This document shows, one piece after another, positions 46,711 through 59,480 of a stretch of DNA of 64,000 bases; within the stretch, counting starts at the first letter, position 1, and each line of letters begins with the position of its first letter. Source of the DNA: Papaver somniferum (taxonomy: Eukaryota; Streptophyta; Magnoliopsida; Ranunculales; Papaveraceae). The position numbers were made by a program, and so were the translations under genes. The notes beneath the pieces are model-generated. The model was not told the origin of the DNA. It was given only the letters and a program-made list of their open reading frames with translations, and searched no databases. The stretch is from NCBI RefSeq assembly GCF_003573695.1, contig NC_039358.1, forward strand, positions 10,644,326-10,708,325. Direction: 5' to 3'.

Positions 46711-48975
46711 TTTTAGAGCACTGCTCGGTCGAAGTCACATGCGTTGCCATCTCAAGCATGTTTTTCAATGTTAGTGATCAAAACTGTAAGTCTTGATTTC
46801 TGGTCTACCATAGCTAAGTCTTGGACTAGGATAGAAAGTGTAGTTGAGATCAAGAACTCCATGGCGATAGTCTATCTACTCTATCTCATATCTTGAGACA
46901 AAAGTCGTTTTTCTATATAGAGTTTGATTATACACATTTGCTATTTCGAGCCGAGTTTATATCGCTTATCTATTTCTCGAAAAATGTGTTGGTAAGCTTT
47001 CGCCTTGGCCAAGTTAATCTTTACCTAGTGAAGAAAGTCATGTTATGTTTCAATCACTTTGAAAATGGTATTGACGAAAAATGGTTTGTGAATAACAACT
47101 ATATAACATCCTCTAAGAATGTTTCAATGATTAAAATGAGAGTTTAGATTATATAACCATTGTTGGATATAAGCATTGCGTGGCAACACATATATGTATA
47201 AGTTCTTATTCCTTGAACCGAAGTATGCGCACTTTGTTGATCAGCAAAACCGGAACAAGAGCTGTGAACTCAGTCCGCGAACTGGCGGAGGTTCTCATCC
47301 CGAGAATATCTACTGGAGTTTGTGAACTCCTTCCGGGAACTTAAGTCCGCGAACTAAGTCCGCGTACCTGAGTTGGTTATATTTAAGGACGATTATTTGT
47401 GAACTTATATTTATATTAACTAAGGAATGCAAATTGCAAACTGTGGCTATAAAGTTCATGAATTGATTCGAGTGAATCAAATCGTTGTTGCTTCGATTGT
47501 ATCTTGTATAGTTATATATAAGATTTATACAATTTAACAACTCTCTAACTAGTTCATTTGAGTCATTTGAACTAGTTATGGTGAAGAAGAATATGGTTGA
47601 TATGAAAGTGCTCATATGGATAACCATTTGGTTAACTACTGTTGAACCAACAAATGTACATGTTTGGGTACGGTTACACAAATCTAAAATCGTGCATTTC
47701 ATTTGTATGTAACAAGCTAAGTTTTCGATCCAACGGTTGAAAGATATTAGCTTGAATCTAATCATGTTTTCATATAACGGTGAATATTGAATGCTTTGTT
47801 ACTAAGCTAACATTGATGCAAACCCTGATTTGAAAGACTATATAAGGGAGAACTCTAGAAACTAGGAAACCTAATCCCCACACCTCATGTGTGATACTAG
47901 TTGTATAAGCTAGAGTCGGTTCTCCTTTAACCTTAGGTTTCTTCTCGAGACCCTGTAGTTTAACGTCTTGAAGACTTCATTGGGATTGTGAACCTAGACC
48001 GATACTACTTTCTTGTAGTTTTGTGATCTGATCTTGCTGATTCTATCGTGTTGAGTACAATCGTAACGATTGGCTTGAGATTAATATCTCTGATAGGAAA
48101 GATATAAAAGTAGTCACAAACATCTTCGTCTCATCGTTTGTGATTCCACAATATCTTCTTTCGCTGCGTCGATTAAGATTATTGTGAGGTGATTGATAAT
48201 ACTAGGCTGTTCTTCGGGATTATAAGTCTGGGTTATCAATTGGTTAATGTTCACCTTGATTTATCAAAAGATGGAACAAAACTTGTAGGTATTTCTATGG
48301 GAGACATATTTATCTATTATCGTAGACTTTTTTGTGTGATACAAATTTGTTTATTAAAGTCTTTGACTTTGGGTCGTAGCAACTCTTAGTTGTGGGTGAG
48401 ATCAGCTAAGGGAATTTAGTGCATAGTATCCTGCTGGCATATGATACATAAGGAGTGCAACTATACCTTGGATCAGTGTGAGATGGATTGGGGTTCAACT
48501 ACAGTCCATACCGAAGTTAGTTTGTAGTAGGCTAGTATGTAGCGGCTTAATACAATGTGTGTTCAATCTGGACTAGGTCTCGGTGTTTTTCTGCGTTTGC
48601 GGTTTCCTCGTTAACAAAATTCTGGTGTCTGTGTTATTTCTTTTCCGCGTTATATTTTGTTATATAATTGAAATATCACAGGTTGTGCGTTAAGATCAAT
48701 CAATTAGAATATCCAACCTCTGGTTGTTTATTTACATTGACTGACACTTGAACATTGGTTTTTGGTACCGTTCAAGTTATTTCACATAATAATCAGGCTC
48801 ACGGATTTCTATCTGTTCGATTTGCTGATTACATTGTGAAATAGAAATATTAGAACTCTTTGATATACTTTATTAAGATTGAGTCTAGTTTATTCTCTTG
48901 AAAGTATATTGGAGTTAGTCCATACAGATTGTTAATCGAAGTATAGGGTGTGACTGTTGTACCCCCGCTTTTTTA
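46711..48975 (+). repeat. 3' LTR of the gag-only copia element
   Basis: Aligns throughout with 39297-41647, with small deletions such as one near 46870. First bases are TTTTAGAGC instead of TGATAGAGC. U3 minisatellite at 47210-47375, TATA at about 47838, and end CGCTTTTTTA joined to the antisense extra gene. Confidence 0.9.
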
Positions 48976-51497
48976 GAGTTTGTGAAGGTTAATCATCGCC
49001 TTCAAAGATTTAACGTCTCGTTTTCCAGTCCGGAGGGTCAAGTCGGCGTTCTGACTAAGAAGATTCTTAAAGACAACCCCTGTGGTCCCAATGAGATAAT
49101 CGTGACATTGGGCCAACTTAAAGTAGGTCTTCGTCTTCCCTTGTACTTCCCACTGGGTTCTTTCCAGTACAAGGTTCTCTGTCTGCTCGATCCTCAGCGA
49201 GCTGTTTTTCAGCCTAATGGTAATTTTTAACGAATCGTGAGAGAATGTGCTCAGCGAAGCAAAGATAAGGTTACTAAGCATCCTCAGAACGGGTTTGTTC
49301 CTGAACAGAAGGATTTGTATACCCCTAAGAACTTTGTGGAGACTACTGGTGCCAGAAGTCCGAGAAGTTTGATATTTTCGGAGTGGGGATTTCAAGGTAT
49401 CGCCGAGCTTTGAAGGGTCCCACACTCATGATCGACTTGGATCCTCCTAATCCCAGCAATATCACGCTTCGCAAGACTCATGATCCTAAGTGGCACTTGG
49501 TTCCGCTTCGGATTGTGGGTCCTTATATCTATGGTTGGGACGAGCTTGGTAATCTTCTCCCGGAGCTTCCCGAGATGCATAACTTTCTTCCTCCTTATAA
49601 GCCATGGGAGCTTAGGTGGGTCACCCCTCGTAGACGTCCATCGCAGTCGATCCGACCTATCGAGGATGCTAAGGTAGAAAATATTGTTTTAATGTTTTAA
49701 CGTATATATACCTTGCCGTTGTTTTATACCTTAGTATCGGATGCCATCTTTTGATAGAGGATGAGGGTTGCTGATGGATCTGGCCTATCTATTTCTCTCG
49801 TGGAGGTTTCAGAGAATGCTTTGGATATTGATATTTCTGATTTGTTTGGTGAGAATGAAATTATGAAACTAGATCAGGGGTTTTTTGAAGATGTGGATCC
49901 AACGTTGTTGCAAGGGTCCACCCAACCTCGTGGCACTATTACCATATCGGACATGGGGATGCCCCAGGAGAGTAATATCGCTGACAAGGGTGTATCGTCC
50001 GATAGAGGTGCTTTGGTTGAAAGTGGTGGTGGTCGTGTTGGTGGTACGGGTGTACCAAGTGCGTTTACTGGTGGTTTTCCTGGTCCTTCCGGGGGTTCGC
50101 CTGCTCCTAATTTCACTAGTGCTGGTGGTTCTTCTAGTGATGCTGTTATGATATTCTCCGATGAGTATCCCAAGTTAAGTCAGGAGGAGCAGGCCCGCGT
50201 CTTGACTACCTTGGATAAGGAGACACAACAATGTCTTATGTAGTCGGTATGGCATTCTGTATTTATAACTTTGTTTGTTGCATAATTGCTCCAGTCTTAC
50301 ATGTATTGTTGTTTGATATAATAAGAGTAATAATATAAGAATTGGCATGCTCGCAGAGGCACATGTAGCTAGGAGGCGGGCTAAGGCATTGGAGCACGAG
50401 AATCATCAGCTACCTCTCGCCGTGGAGATGGCCAAGCAAGAGTATCTGTCATTTCGCCAGGATAAGAAGGAATTGAAAGGTATGTAACATTTACTTTGTA
50501 AAGTTTTCTTCATAATAGTAGGTTTCAGAGTTTTGAACTAGTCCCTCTATTGGTAGCCACCGACCATCGTTTGGGGGAGAGGCTAGATATTATTGGTCAT
50601 AAGCATGCTAGGGAGATCTGTGATTTGAAGCTCGATGTGAGCTCTCGTCAATGCAAGATAGATTCTCTAGAGAATGGGATTCCTTAAATTCGACTGATAT
50701 GGACGTTCACCGGGATTGGATTGTGGAAATTCTTTCGATGTTGGATAAGGCAAAGCAGATAGCAGTAGATCGCTCAGATGAGATCAAGCTGCTCCAAGCT
50801 CAGAAAGACGAACTTATTAAACGTCAGTCCGATCATCTTCCCCGGTTAGCACAGGCAGATAAAGATAACGAAGAGCTTCAACATCTTAAGAGGGAATATG
50901 TGAAGCTTGAGAAATAACGTGACAAACATCTATTGTCATGTCCTTCCGGCAATGGTGCCATTACATCGACTGAGGCACATATCATTGCCTTAGATGATGA
51001 GAAAGCCCAATTAGAGCAGAACTTAGCCTCTGTTTTAGATGAACATAAAGGTTTCCTATTAGCAGCTTTCGGTTTTATGTATTTCATTCCTTCCAAATTT
51101 TCTTTCTGATTGAGTGTATCTTTTCCTGTCTCCAGTGGCTCGTAAGCGCGATGCAGAGCTGGAGAGGCAGTTAGAAGATGCTAAGACAGAAAAGCAGAAT
51201 CTGGATGATGAGCTTAGTGACTTTGTGGTTCGTCATAAAGAGGAGATGGAGGCTGAACGTGCTGATAAGAATAAGAAGATGAGTAATCTTCTTGCTCAGT
51301 ATGCTGTGAAGATTACCAGTACATGTAGAGGTGTCGTTCTGCAGGAGCGTCAAAGAGTTGCGTCGGCGGCTGCTGCCAGTGTTGTGGTTCCTCCAACGCA
51401 TGTTGAGTCCGAGCCCGAGCATGGTGCTCCTGGTGGGGGTGCAACTCAGGATGAGGGCCAGATGGATGCTGAACAGGATATTCCTGGTGATGAATAG

Positions 51498-52619
51498 TCA
51501 TGATGCTCCTTCGTTTTTACCATGTTTAAGAACTGTTGTTCTCCCTTTGGTATTTTTTCGTTATTGGTTTAGTAAGTCCTTGTGATCATTCCGAGGCAAT
51601 GTTAATTGTTTTTGATTTGTTAGTATGCTAACTAAGTCCTCTGTTGTTTTGGAGGCTTATTTGGTTGACAATTTTTTTGGGAAAATACTCAAATGTGAGA
51701 GGCGATTAATACTTTTTGGTGAAGTACTTATTGATATTTATGACAGTTTCACTATTCAACTTCATCGTGTGTTGTTGTCGTTTTTGTGGCTCTGAGGGTA
51801 TTTTTTTGTGCATTCCGTCGATTTAACCATGGGTGACAAGGCCAAGGAGTGATCAGTTCCTTAAGTGGACAGGGCATCTCTTACGGTATTGAATTTGGAG
51901 TATGAAAAATATCCCTACTCGCCTTAGTTTTGTGCCTTCTTGGGCTTTGTGTTTAATAGTATCCTGTTTAGGTTACACTTCTCCTAGGTTAAGTGATCAG
52001 ATGTTTGAGTCACTTGGTTGTTTAACCATTGTGTGTAGGGCAATACATCGGTTGAATGATTCTTCCCCTAGCGAAAGGCAAGTACCCCGATTCTGGATAT
52101 CTCCTGTTATGGAAGGACATCATCGTTACGGAATTACCTTAGGTCTGTCCCATGTTAGGTAGCTTAGGGTGTCCCCCGCTTCGTCTGGTTTCATGAGGCT
52201 AGACAACATTGCCTTAGGTTCATATATCCGTTTTAGGCAGCTTAGGTTTTTTACCCGCATCACTCTGTGTATAGTGAAAGGTGTAGCTAGCACCATGCCA
52301 TAGTCTTGATGGGCTTATGTTATAGTATGTTTATGAGATGATTATGTTGTATGCAAATGAAAATATTAAATTAAAGTGAGAATGAAACAAAACAAAATAA
52401 ATGACTCGATATGATAAATATGAAGAAAAAATAGAAAAAACTGAAACAATAAAAAAAATGAGCAAAATAGGAATTTTATTAATCTGAAAAGAGAGTTGTA
52501 AGCCCTTAGTACATTCAAGTAAGGTTTCATGACCTTTTACCGGTACGGATTCTAACCCATTTTTGTGTTTTAACCTTTTATAGGTTTAAGCATTGTATTT
52601 TTTTTTAGATACTTAATAT
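51498..52619. other. Spacer between convergent Tat ORFs
   Basis: 1.1 kb between the end of the plus-strand extra gene and the end of minus-strand pol. It holds no ORF I can support and presumably carries both 3' UTRs. Confidence 0.5.
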
Positions 52620-53132
52620 TTCATGGGCGTTCTAATTCTTCTCCATTAGATTTGAGCAATCTGTATGCTCCATCGTCGGCCTTGGCTACGATTGTTAGTG
52701 GTCTTTCCTATATGGGTACGAATTTTCCAGACTCGCGCTGATATAGCGGTATCTTGCGCCATACTTTATCGCCTAGGCTAAATTGTCTCGGATTAACACG
52801 CTTGTTTTACTCCCCATCTAACCTCCGATGGTAATTTTCAATTCTTTAAAGACTTATTTTTCGGTTTTCCTCGAGATCGTCTAGCTTGGATAGTATTACG
52901 TCTGAGGTTAGGTTCTTTTCCCAGGCCTCGGTTTGAGTTGTTGGAATCATTGCTTCGGTTGGTATGATCGCTTCGGTGCCATATGTCAGAGCAAAAGGGG
53001 TCATCCCCGTGGCTTCTCTCCGAGTGGTTCCGTAGGCCCATAGAACATTGTGCAATTTTTCACACCAGCTAGACCCATATCCATCTAACTTATTTTTGAG
53101 CATGTCAGCAATGGTCTTGTTAGTGGCCTCTG
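52620..53132 (-). pseudogene. Tat-element integrase C-terminal part
   Basis: Reads on the minus strand from 53132: EATNKTIADMLKNKL, NVLWAYGTTRREATGMTPFALTYGTEAIIP, a linker, then QFSLGDKVWRKI, KADDGAYRLLKSNGEELERP. These are the integrase tail and end of pol in Tat-type gypsy elements. In-frame stops (for example TAG before the RPLTIV block) are present. It is the continuation of 55553-56645, cut by a solo copia LTR right before EATNK. Confidence 0.85.
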
Positions 53133-55552
53133 TGAAAAAGCGGGGGTCTAACAACATCACCCAATATTTCGCTTAGCAATCTGTATGGACAAACTCGAAT
53201 ATACTTTTAAGTGAATCAACAAGACTCAATCAATTAAAAGCATATCAACGAGTTTATATCTCTCTCTTGTTTTGATTTCCTCGAGCTAATAGAAATCAGC
53301 GAGCCTTTAATCAAACACAAGGAATAAATTGGATGGTACCAAAGACCAATATCCAAGGATCAATCAATGACAATCAACAACCAAAGGTTGGATTATTATA
53401 ATTGATGATCTAACGCACAACCTGTATTATTTCAATTATAAAGATAAAACAATATAATGCGGAAACTGAAATAACACAGATACCAGAAATTTTGTCAACG
53501 AAGAAACCGAAAATGCAGAAAAACCCCGGGACCTAGTCCAGATTGAACACACATTGTATTAAGCCTCTACAGACACTAGCCTACTCCAAGCTAACTTCGG
53601 ACTGGACTGTAGTTGAACCCCAATCAGTCTCCCACTGATCCAGGGTACAGTTGTACTCCCTACGCCTCTGATCCCAGCAGGATACTGCGCACTTGATTCC
53701 CTTAGATGATCTCACCCACAACTAAGAGTTGCTACGACCCAAAATCGCAGGCTTTGATAATAAACAAATCTGTCTCACACAGACAAGTCTATCAAAGGAT
53801 CAATCTGTCTCCCATAGAAAAACCCTAAAGTTTTTGTTCCGTCTTTTGATAATAATCAAGGTGACTAGGAACCAATTGATAATCTGGTCTTATATTCCCG
53901 AAGAACAGCCTAGATAAATCAATCACCTCACAACAATCTTAATCGTATGGTAGCGAAAAAAGATGTTGTGTAATCACAAACAATGAGACGAAGATGTTTG
54001 TGATTACTTTTTATATCTTTCCTATCGGAGATATCAATCTCAAGCCAATCAATCTGATTGTACTCGTACAAATAGAAGATGCAAGATCAGATCACACAAC
54101 TACGATAAAAGTAGTATCGGTCTGGCTTCACAATACCAACGAAGTATTGAAGTCGTTAACCTGGTTTTAGAAGAAGAAACCCAAAGGTTAAAGGAGAAAC
54201 GACTCTAGCACGCAAACTAGTATGACACGTGAGCTGTGGGGATTAATTTTGCAGAGTTGCTAGATGTCCCCTTATATAGTCTTTCAAATCAAGGTTTCGC
54301 GTTGGTCACAAAGAAAACAATATCCACTGTTAGATGAAAACCTAATTTAGATTCAAGGTAATATTTCTCAACCGTTAGATCGAAAACTTAGCTTTTTATA
54401 CACAAATGAAATGCACACTTCTAGGTTTGTTAACCGTACCCAAACGTGTACACTGTTGGTTCAACGATAGTTAACCAAAAGGTTAGCCATATGACCATTT
54501 CATACCAACCATATTCTTCTTCAACATAACTAGTTCAAATGACTCAAATGAACTAGTTAGAGAGTTGTTCAATTACCAGGAAATCTTATGTACTACACAA
54601 GACACAATTGAAGCAAAGATGATTTGATTCACTCGAATCGGTTCATGAACTTTATAGCCACGGTTTGCAAATTTCATTCCTTAGTCTTTATAAGTTTAAG
54701 TTCAGAAATCATCTTCAGATATATAACCTTTTTAAGTTCGCACACTAGGTTCGCGTACTTAAGCAACCGGGCAGAGTTTACAAACTCCAGCAGAAAATCT
54801 CGGCAAAGACTTTATGTCGGTTCGCGGACTGGTACTCATGCAAATAGTTTGTCAACTCCAGCAGAATTTCTCGGGATGAGAAGTTCGGCAGTTCGCGGAC
54901 TTGGAAACAAGTCATTCTTCTGGTTTCTCTTGATCAACAAAGTTCGCAAACTTTGGTTCAAGGAATAGGACTTATGCACATGTGTGTTTCCACAATAATA
55001 CTTATGTCCATCATTGGTTATGTAATCTAAACTCTCATTCCAACCATTGAAACATTCTTAGAGGACATTATACAGTTGTTAAACCATTTCTCGTCAAAGC
55101 AATTTTCAAAGTGATTGAAACATATCATGACTTTCGTCACTAGGTAAAGATAAACATGGTCGAAGCGAAATGCTTACCAACACATATTTCGAGATATAGA
55201 TAGGCGAGGTATACTCGGCTCTAAATACCAAATGTGTATAATCTAAGTCTATATATAGCATACGACTTTTTGTCTCAAGAAGTAGGAGATAGAGTAGATA
55301 GACTTTTGAGTGACAGATAAGTTCAAGTCTTCACATACCTTTTTGTCGAGAAGTTCCACCGGTTCCTTGAGTAGTTCTTCTTCTTGTATGATGAATCTCC
55401 ATGAAATCCTTGAGCTCAACTACACTTTATATCCTAGTCCGAGACTTAGCTATAGTAGACTAGAAATCAAGACTTACAGTTTTGATCACTAACATTGACA
55501 AACATGCTTGAGATAGCAACGCATGCGAGTTCGACCAAGCAACGCTCTAACA
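53133..55552 (-). mobile_element. Solo copia LTR in the Tat integrase
   Basis: Complement of the 39297-type LTR: start TGTTAGAGCG at 55552, end CGCTTTTTCA at 53133. The target duplications CTCTG (53128-53132) and CTATG (55553-55557) differ at one base. It carries the CCCGGGACCTAGTCC block at 53525, a CCTTATATAG box at 54268 and U3 repeats with TTCGCGGACT at 54730-54960. No internal sequence, so a solo LTR. Confidence 0.9.
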
Positions 55553-56645
55553 CTATGCTTGGCCATTACTTTCAGGGTAGATGGGTGTGGAGTTGTTTTT
55601 ATGATCTTAAAACAGTTAAAGAAAAGATCAATGTTCTTCCCTTGGAGTTGGGCTCCATTGTCTGATACGATGGCAGCTGGGATACCAAAGCGACATATGA
55701 TGCGCTCGAACAAGAATTTGAAGACATCATGGTCCCTGATGTATCTGAGAGCTGAAGCTTCTACCCACTTTGTAAAGTAGTCTGTGGCGACAGTTAGATA
55801 TTTCCTTTGTCCGGAGCCGTCTCGTAGGGGTCCTACAATGTCGACCCCCTATTTGGCAAATGGCCAAGGGCATAATATAGATTTTAAGTCCATAAAAGGG
55901 GAGTTCCTTCGTTTGACAAATTTTTGGCACTCTATGCATCGTCGTGCCATTTGTTTTGAGTCCTCGTTCATACGAGGCTAAAAGTATCCTTGTAGTCTGG
56001 CTTTGTGAGCTAGAGTCTTGCCTCCACTGTGATTTCCAACGTACCCACGATGTATTTCTTTTATTATTTCTTGTCACTCCTAGAAGGATAGGCATCTGAG
56101 AAGTGGTCCCATATATGATTGTTGATATAGTACTCTATCTCTCAATTGGTAGTTTCCTGAGAGAGATATCACCTTGTGAGCGAGTTTTTGGTCGTTAGGA
56201 AGACTACCTTCATCCAGGTATTTCATGATTGGGGCTATCCAATCATTCTCAGGCAAAGCTTCTTGGCATGTGCTTGTATTAAGGAATTCCATATCTCCTT
56301 CTATGGGGATGGAGGGAAATAACACTCTTTCAATTCTTATTACTGTCTCCTCCGGATCTTCCGTCATGGAGTCTATAAAATCTAGGACATCTGCGTACCT
56401 ATTTTTATTCTTGCATAGGTGTCGAAAAGTGATATTAGGTATCTGTCCAATGTAATGTCTGGCGAGTTGTAAGTATCGCTGCAGACACTCATCGGAAGCT
56501 TGATATGTTCCATCAATTTTCCGTATTACGAGCTGTGAGTCACTCGTGAGTCTCACTTCATGGATACCGAGCTCGATTATTACTCGGAGTGCATGTATGA
56601 CTCCCTCGTACTCGGCTATGTTATTTGTGGAGGTGAATTCCAACC
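55553..56645 (-). pseudogene. Tat-element RNase H and integrase core
   Basis: From 56643 on the minus strand is an archaeal-type RNase H (TNNIAEYEGVIHAL, VRLTSDSQLVIRKI), the second RNase H characteristic of Tat elements. The integrase follows: a zinc-finger region with HKARLQGYF-like and C..C spacing (CIECQKF), then the core (WGVDIVGPL, YFTKWVEA, FGIPAAIVSDNGAQ). It holds the first two acidic catalytic positions, in VDIVGP and SDNG. Frameshifts near 56090 and 55720 break it. It ends at the solo LTR and resumes at 53132. Confidence 0.88.
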
Positions 56646-58328
56646 TGATGTATTTTCAAATGATGTTGTAAAAGTGGTAAAAACTGGGTTCTTTTCAGAC
56701 TTGTGAAGAAAAAAAATTTTATAGATTTAAATTAAACAAGCAACTAAATAAAATAATTCAAAGTTTTGTAGAAAAATACCAAGACTAGGATTCCACCATT
56801 GACCAAATAAATAGTAAACTCTAAATAATATTCATGCAATTCTATCTTTAAAAATAATTCTATTCTTTGCCTCAAATATATTCTTGAAGTAATAGTTGTA
56901 ATCAAAGAGTATAAAACATCAAAAGTATTTAAAACCCAGCATGCTTCATCAAATTAATTCACAACTATTCAATAAGAACTAATATTTCAATTCAATCCCA
57001 TGCAAATAATCAAATAATAATATTGCAAATAAATAGTAAAATTAGAATTATACCAATTAATGTGGAACAATGGCTTCCTCCGTTGCCTTGGCTAATGGGT
57101 TTAGCTCCTCATCCCAAAAACACACTCACAAGATAACTTCATGGCTAAAATAGGTGTTTTTATTGATGATTATATGAAGAAATAGGAATTAGCAACGTTG
57201 TAGAAGTGTTACAGCGTCACTGTTACAAATGGTGTAAGTGCTGAGAAGAAACGATAGAACCAAAGTGCTGTAAATAGTGACACAGGGTGTTCTTACAAAG
57301 GGTGTAAGCTGCTGGAAAGAACGATACAAGTCGTGTGCTGTAAACAGCGACACAGCGTGTTCGCTGTTGAAACTGTTGAAGAACGACACTTCTGAAGTGT
57401 CTGTTCTTCGTGTTCTTCACGGCTTCAAGAACAGCAGCAACAACAGAACTGTTTGGTCTTCAATCGATTCTCCACGGCTCTCCTGGGATCTAAACTCTCT
57501 CCTAAGGGTTTCTAAAAACTTTCCTATGACTCGACCCAACACTTATATAGCTACCAAACCCTCAAAAATCTCGAGTGAATCCGACTTCTTCTTTTTTTTC
57601 TCTTCTCTGCGCTGTTGAGAGAATATCTCTCCTGTCATCTCCCTGTACGCGTTTGTTAGCTATAAACTTTCCCCAAGACTCTCCCAGGACTTGAATAATA
57701 CTATAGAGAGTCTATCCAGCGTGAGACTCGCCCAAAACTCTCTCAAAAAATCTTTGAAACTACAACAGAAAGTACGTCTCCCTGTTCGGACTTCGTGTGA
57801 TTTTTCCGACTTATCCAGCCCAATTGGCTGGGTCTAGACGATTTAAACAGGCCCCTTATGTCTTGTAGAGTCCATACATACCAAATACACCCATTGAATC
57901 GCTCTAAAACAGCTCCAAGATCGAACACAAAATCTGCCAGTTCATGCATGCATTTTCCCGCCATTTTTTCAGTTTGAAACTATGAAGATGACCTCCCCTT
58001 ATCCAGTTCGAGAGTCCCTTTAGCACATGCCCTGAAATGGGGTGCCCCTTATCCAACTTAGTGGTGCCTTTCACAATTCTTCCGGGATGTTTTCCGCACT
58101 TCTTTGGGGTTCCTCCGGGGTATTTATGGGGTACTTCCGGTACACTTCTGGGGCGCTTCCGGTACACTATCAACGGAGGTCCAAATGCCACATTTTTAGC
58201 CAATTTCGCCGCAAAGCCTTATTTTTCCAAAAACACCTACAAATAAATAAAATAACCAAATAAGTACAAATTCGAGCACTAACAATGTATACAATTAATA
58301 TATACTAGACACATAAATGCGTCTATCA
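56646..58328 (-). mobile_element. Solo LTR (family C) with perfect TSD in the RNase H
   Basis: Plus-strand ends TGATGTATTTTC and GCGTCTATCA, flanked by identical CAACC (56641-56645, 58329-58333). Removing it restores the RNase H reading across RIVYNLRL / EFTSTNN. A CTATATAAG box on the minus strand at about 57550 gives orientation. GTGCCCCTTATCC and CTTCCGG repeats occur at 58000-58160. No coding domains. Confidence 0.92.
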
Positions 58329-58742
58329 CAACCTTAAGTTGTAAACGATCCTTCGACCAGTCGGAGTCGTAATAACTATTCTGATGCCGGATTCTTCTGT
58401 GTTACATGAACCGTCCACAAAGACTTCCCATCTCCTTGGATTTTCTGAACGAACCACTTCAGGCGAGTCTTCTGATTCATCTTCCGTCCCTGGGATCTCC
58501 TCAATTTCATGGGAAAATAAGCCAAGAAATCCACAATGACTGGTTTTAACGGCCGCTGGTATTTAACTCCAAATTGTTTAATTTGAGATCCCCATTTGGA
58601 GATTCTTCATGCCCTGTCAGCATGTTCTAATATAGACTCTATTAGAACTTTAGTAATGACAGTTACAGTGTGTGCATGAAAATACGTTCGCAATTTTTGT
58701 ATCGCTGACAGGCCTCGAAGAGGGTATAGAAATTATGCGCAA
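58329..58742 (-). pseudogene. Tat-element RT end and start of second RNase H
   Basis: Minus-strand frames read LRTYFHAHTVTVITKVLIESIL, the end of the RT/RNase H region. Then, in another frame, WEVFVDGSCNTEESGIRIVI, the first catalytic strand of the archaeal-type RNase H. Stop and frameshift in between. Cut at 58742 by the next element. Confidence 0.82.
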
Positions 58743-59179
58743 TGAAAACGGGGGCCTACAGTAATACCGCAAGTGCACGGTCGTCAGTTGTAGATCATGC
58801 AAGTACGGGTCGATCCACAGAGATCGGGTGTGTTTTGAGTTTTCTAGCTAATTTGGGTTCTAGTTGCTATTGGGCTATGAAGCCTTTTGGCTTAGCTTGG
58901 GCTTTGAGTACTAATGGGTTTGTTCACAATAAAATGAACTGAGCTTGGGCTCAGTTGGTCTCTGAAGTGTAAATGGGCTTTGGCTTTAGACTTAAGCTTT
59001 TGATTAAGCCCACAGTTGATTGGATTGGGCTTTTAACCTTAACCTAAACTGGGCTTTGAGCCTTAATGAAATAGGCCTCAGTGAACTGAACCTTGGGCTT
59101 TTGTATCTTTGGAATTGCACTGGGCCTTGGGCTTTGAACCTTTGGTTTCAATGAACTGAATTGGGCTCAGCTGGCTTTG

Positions 59180-59480
59180 GCAGGCAGCAGCAATAGCAAG
59201 ACTGCACAGCAGAAGGGCAGCAGCAGCAGCTGCAGGGGAAGGAAAGCAGCAGCAGAAGAAGTGGCAGCAGAGTTGTAGCAGGAGAGTGGAGCTGCAGCAG
59301 GAGAATGGAGCTGCAGCAGACAACAGCAACAGCAATGCAGCAGTGGAGAAATGGCAGATGGGTTGCAGCAGCAGCTGCACAAGCAGTGCACAGGGCCAAG
59401 AAAAGAAAGCAGTACTGCAGCAGCAGCACAAGGAGGGCAAGTGCAAGAGAAAGAGGTGGCAGCAACAGAATGTACAAGCA
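59180..59480 (+). repeat. CAG/GCA-rich low-complexity region
   Basis: Imperfect CAGCAG runs mixed with GGAG. The long Cys/Leu-rich minus-strand ORFs and the Gln-rich plus ORF across it come from the repeat. Confidence 0.85.

Larger units (their letters stand above)
39297..48975 (+). mobile_element. Gag-only SIRE-like copia element
   Basis: LTRs 39297-41647 and 46711-48975, primer site at 41650 and polypurine tract ATGGGGAGAT at 46701. Target duplication is GAATC (39292-39296) against GAGTT (48976-48980), two transitions apart. The interior has a long gag ORF and a second ORF but no protease, integrase, RT or RNase H. It must depend on another element for mobility. Several AGGGGGAG motifs (46291, 46390) precede the true polypurine tract. 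A solo LTR occupies 44090-45566. Confidence 0.88.
39019..51497 (+). pseudogene. Antisense extra ORF of the Tat element (gypsy-type transposon domain), split
   Basis: Exon 1 is 39019-39056 (MSGRDYPSRSS, donor CG|GTAAGA). Exon 2 is 39225-39296, resuming at 48976 after a 9.7 kb copia insertion; across the target duplication it reads AAFLEFVKVNHRL. Next is GLRLPLYFPLG..LDPQRAVFQPNGNF, the pattern of the 'putative gypsy type transposon' domain (Transposase_28 type). A TAA at about 49228 and a frameshift near 49390 follow. Later exons start near 49383, at 49758 (Gly/Ser-rich), 50353, 50554 and 51135. The last three form a Glu/Lys-rich coiled coil ending at 51497. Stops at 50241 and 50915 add decay. 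Comparable extra ORFs occur in plant Tat elements between pol and the 3' LTR, some antisense. Function unknown. Confidence 0.65.
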
